Positions 62,007 through 64,000 of a stretch of DNA of 64,000 nucleotides are shown piece after piece; position 1 is the first letter of the stretch; every line of letters begins with the position of its first letter. The notes beneath the pieces were generated by a model. It did not search any database. It was not told the origin of the DNA and saw only the letters and a list, made by a program, of their open reading frames with translations. Source of the DNA: Paenibacillus sp. S150 (GTDB lineage Bacteria > Bacillota > Bacilli > Paenibacillales > Paenibacillaceae). The position numbers and the translations under genes are program-made. The stretch is taken from the NCBI RefSeq assembly GCF_019352175.1, contig NZ_JACBYI010000019.1:1-64000 (forward strand), written 5' to 3'.

Positions 62007-62819
62007 TTAAATCCGTTTCAAATCTGTATCTGCCTCTTCTTCCTCCGGATCGCCATCCTCCGCTTCTTTCTCTGCAGCTTCCAGGGCGGCCAGTTCCTCC
62101 TCCTGCTTCTTCTTCTCCACCTGCTCCTGAAGCTTGTTATAGGTGGCATAAAAGTTAAAAAAGGCCAGCATAGAAACCAGCGTCGGAATACAGAGGGCAT
62201 AAAGCACCGGATACCGCAGACCTATATAGACAAGAACCGCTGCGCCAATAAGTGTCGAGAACACCCGGATCGGACGCGCGATGGTCAGCAGAATCGAATT
62301 GGTCACCACTTCTTTGAAGGTCATTTGGTAATGAACCACAATCGAGAAGAAATTAAACATCGAGACGAACAAAATAATCATCAGCACCAGCATCAGTATA
62401 CCGACGATTCTGAAGTTGGCCATCTGCGTCATGTATACGGTCACATCCACGTACATAATGACGAACAGCAGGGTGTAGATGATCCCTCCGAGCATGCTCT
62501 TCAAGTAATTCTCTTTGTACCCCTGAAAAAAAGTGCGGAACGTGCTGACATCCGTGTTGCCCATAACCCACTTGCGCACTACCGTAAACAGCGCTGCCGT
62601 AGCCGGAAATACGGTAAACGGCGCCAAAATACCCAATACCCAGTTGAGTGTGATCTGTTCATTGGGTCCCCCTGCACCTGAACCCAGCATGATCATCTTC
62701 GTCACTGCCATGAACAGAAACGGAACCGAACATAACGCCCACAAAATATTGCTGAAGGCGATACGCGATATCCACTCCGTGATGCGGTATAAACCGCCCA
62801 TTGCTCCCTTAAACTCCAA
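62007..62819 (-). CDS. YesL-family (DUF624) membrane protein
   Basis: A 270-aa membrane protein with five to six helices (for example ILWALCSVPFLFMAVTKMIM and VGILMLVLMIILFVSMFNFF). A highly charged Glu-rich C-terminal tail follows (about residues 230-268). YesL proteins often lie beside sugar ABC transporters; here it stands alone. The start is TTG at 62819 with AGGAGG about 7 nt upstream; ATG at 62801 also has a site. Confidence 0.85.
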   Translation of the reverse strand: MEFKGAMGGLYRITEWISRIAFSNILWALCSVPFLFMAVTKMIMLGSGAGGPNEQITLNWVLGILAPFTVFPATAALFTVVRKWVMGNTDVSTFRTFFQGYKENYLKSMLGGIIYTLLFVIMYVDVTVYMTQMANFRIVGILMLVLMIILFVSMFNFFSIVVHYQMTFKEVVTNSILLTIARPIRVFSTLIGAAVLVYIGLRYPVLYALCIPTLVSMLAFFNFYATYNKLQEQVEKKKQEEELAALEAAEKEAEDGDPEEEEADTDLKRI

Positions 62820-62998
62820 TTCCCTTCCTCCTGTCTGTCTCGCGCATACTGCGTATCTTAACTATACCTTATTTGACCCGGACTTTTCCAGCGCCCAAGT
62901 TTACGTTTCTGGGTTAATGTCCATGCAGACTTGGCAAAGTGTCCATATATTAGAAACGTAACCACGGAATCCATCAACTTTTAAAGGAGGTTGACCAC

Positions 62999-63094
62999 AT
63001 GTCTGCACCTAGCTACTACAACCCTTGGGTTTCTACCGGCACGATTCTCGTACTTTTCATTCTGCTTGTGATCATCACCCGCACCTTTGTCTGA
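62999..63094 (+). CDS. YjcZ-like small hydrophobic protein
   Basis: A 31-aa peptide: a short polar start (MSAPSYYNPWVS) and one hydrophobic helix TILVLFILLVIITRTFV. The LVLFILLVI core is that of YjcZ-family sporulation-associated peptides in Bacillota. AAAGGAGG lies 8 nt before the ATG, a near-perfect site, which supports translation despite the length. Confidence 0.75.
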   Translation: MSAPSYYNPWVSTGTILVLFILLVIITRTFV

Positions 63095-63165
63095 TTATTC
63101 GTTTCAATGAGAAAAATAAGGCAGATTGGCCCAAGCGGAGCATAGAAATCCTTATATTTGCAAAA

Positions 63166-63204
63166 AAGAAGACGAGGGCCGCCAAGCGGCTTCTCGTCTT
63201 CTTG
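63166..63204 (-). terminator. Terminator of the DEAD-box helicase gene
   Basis: On the minus strand AAGAAGACGAG / CTCGTCTTCTT with inner CCGC / GCGG, followed by TTTTGC. Confidence 0.85.
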
Positions 63205-63222
63205 AGTATCGGCAGATCTGGG

Positions 63223-64000
63223 TTAAATATCGAAATCCTCGCGCTTAGCGGGACGTGTGCTTGTGCTGCTTGGACGTGCCGATGGTTTGCGGTCTCCGCT
63301 GCGTCCAGCACCTGCATCGCGGCCTGCACCGGAATCACGGTTGCCCTTGTAGCCCCCGCCATATCCGCCGCTGCCGCTGCCGCCGTAGCCGCTGCTGTAG
63401 CCTCCACGGCTGCTGCTTCCGCCGCTTGCATTGTCGCGGTTACCACGGTATCCGCCGCCGGTTCCGGAGCCTGTGCGGTTTCCGCCATATCCGCTGTTAG
63501 GCTTGCGTCCGCTGCGGATATCATTTTTGCCGCCGCGGCGTTTGGCGCGGATCGGATCCTCCGGCGTCAATTCAACCTGGGCATCCTTGTTGTCGCCGGT
63601 AAGCAGCTTCATTGCTGCAGACAGGAGCTGTACCGAGTCATATTGCTCAAGCAGTTGAATGGAGATGCCTTTGTATTCGTTCAATTCGGCGCCTTCTTCC
63701 ACCATAGCCAGCAAACGCTCAGCCGTAATGCGCTGCTTGCCTTCAATGGCCTCAGCCATTGTTGGAAGCGGTTTGCGGGTAATGCGGTGACGGGTAACAC
63801 GCTCGATCAAATGCAGGTGATCCATCTCGCGCGGCGTTACAAAGGACCAGGCTGTTCCTTCTTTGCCTGCGCGGCCGGTACGGCCGATACGGTGCACATA
63901 GCTTTCCGGATCCTGCGGAAGGTCAAAGTTGATTACATGAGTCACGCCGGAAACGTCGAGTCCGCGGGCCGCAACGTCGGTTGCTACCAGCACGTCGATG
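63223..64000 (-). CDS. cshA: DEAD-box RNA helicase, C-terminal part (CshA-like)
   Basis: The visible 258 residues start inside helicase domain 2 (ATDVAARGLD, motif V; YVHRIGRTGRAGKEG, motif VI), continue through the CshA-type C-terminal region, and end in an Arg/Gly/Ser-rich tail of about 100 residues that likely binds RNA. The 5' part, including the DEAD motif, lies beyond the window. CshA unwinds RNA for decay and ribosome assembly, notably in the cold. Confidence 0.88.
   Translation of the reverse strand, partial: IDVLVATDVAARGLDVSGVTHVINFDLPQDPESYVHRIGRTGRAGKEGTAWSFVTPREMDHLHLIERVTRHRITRKPLPTMAEAIEGKQRITAERLLAMVEEGAELNEYKGISIQLLEQYDSVQLLSAAMKLLTGDNKDAQVELTPEDPIRAKRRGGKNDIRSGRKPNSGYGGNRTGSGTGGGYRGNRDNASGGSSSRGGYSSGYGGSGSGGYGGGYKGNRDSGAGRDAGAGRSGDRKPSARPSSTSTRPAKREDFDI

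Overview
The window looks like a chromosomal segment from a Paenibacillus-type member of the Bacillota. The gene set is typical of that group: LplA/B/C-style sugar ABC transporter parts with a membrane AraC regulator, a YhaO/YhaN nuclease pair, RelQ, YugP, CshA, a YjcZ-like small protein, CimA and Tpx. GC content is moderate, and Shine-Dalgarno sites are strong with frequent GTG/TTG starts. No rRNA, phage or CRISPR locus was found. One tRNA (Leu, anticodon CAG) is present.

Left part (1-27.5 kb) is accessory carbohydrate metabolism embedded in repeats. It starts with a 51-bp x 9 tandem array, then a solute-binding lipoprotein, a membrane AraC regulator and two divergent permeases. Next is a recombination scar (7.25-9.4 kb) holding fragments of three unrelated genes. 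A glycan-degradation region (9.4-25.5 kb) follows: an AraC regulator, a Gfo/Idh/MocA oxidoreductase with a sugar isomerase/epimerase, and a minus-strand run of RidA, M20 hydrolase, a 1034-aa clan GH-A glycosidase, a second isomerase, GH3, a possible GH38 remnant and GH125 alpha-mannosidase. A divergent LacI regulator and a GH29 fucosidase complete it. The enzyme mix suggests cleavage of mannose- and fucose-containing oligosaccharides. Between genes lie several dispersed repeat families: a ~600-bp repeat, a ~75-bp palindrome, a 154-bp MITE with 15-bp inverted ends, and a 92-bp hairpin.

Right part (27.5-64 kb) is mostly housekeeping: tRNA-Leu, xpt, a YkvI transporter, yhaN and yhaO separated by a second 51-bp array (x 10), a GT4 glycosyltransferase, two RsmF-like rRNA methyltransferases, an RsuA pseudouridine synthase, pyrD-relQ-DUF309, an L,D-transpeptidase, ferredoxin, dinB and cimA. 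After these come a TlpA-like thioredoxin, a JAMM protein, an amtB / GlnD-like nucleotidyltransferase / DEDDh exonuclease operon, MerR, YugP, LysR, rhomboid, tpx, DUF1499, YesL, a YjcZ-like peptide and the 3' part of cshA, cut by the window end.

The most unusual signal is the pair of 51-bp tandem arrays. Their units differ in sequence but share the period and an 18-bp hairpin of the form AA(A/C)GGCA-N4-TGCC(T/G)TT. One array separates yhaO from yhaN, whose SbcCD relatives act on DNA hairpins. A second signal is the ammonium transporter operon, which carries a perfect GlnR/TnrA-type box downstream of its promoter and has a GlnD-like nucleotidyltransferase where glnK would usually be.
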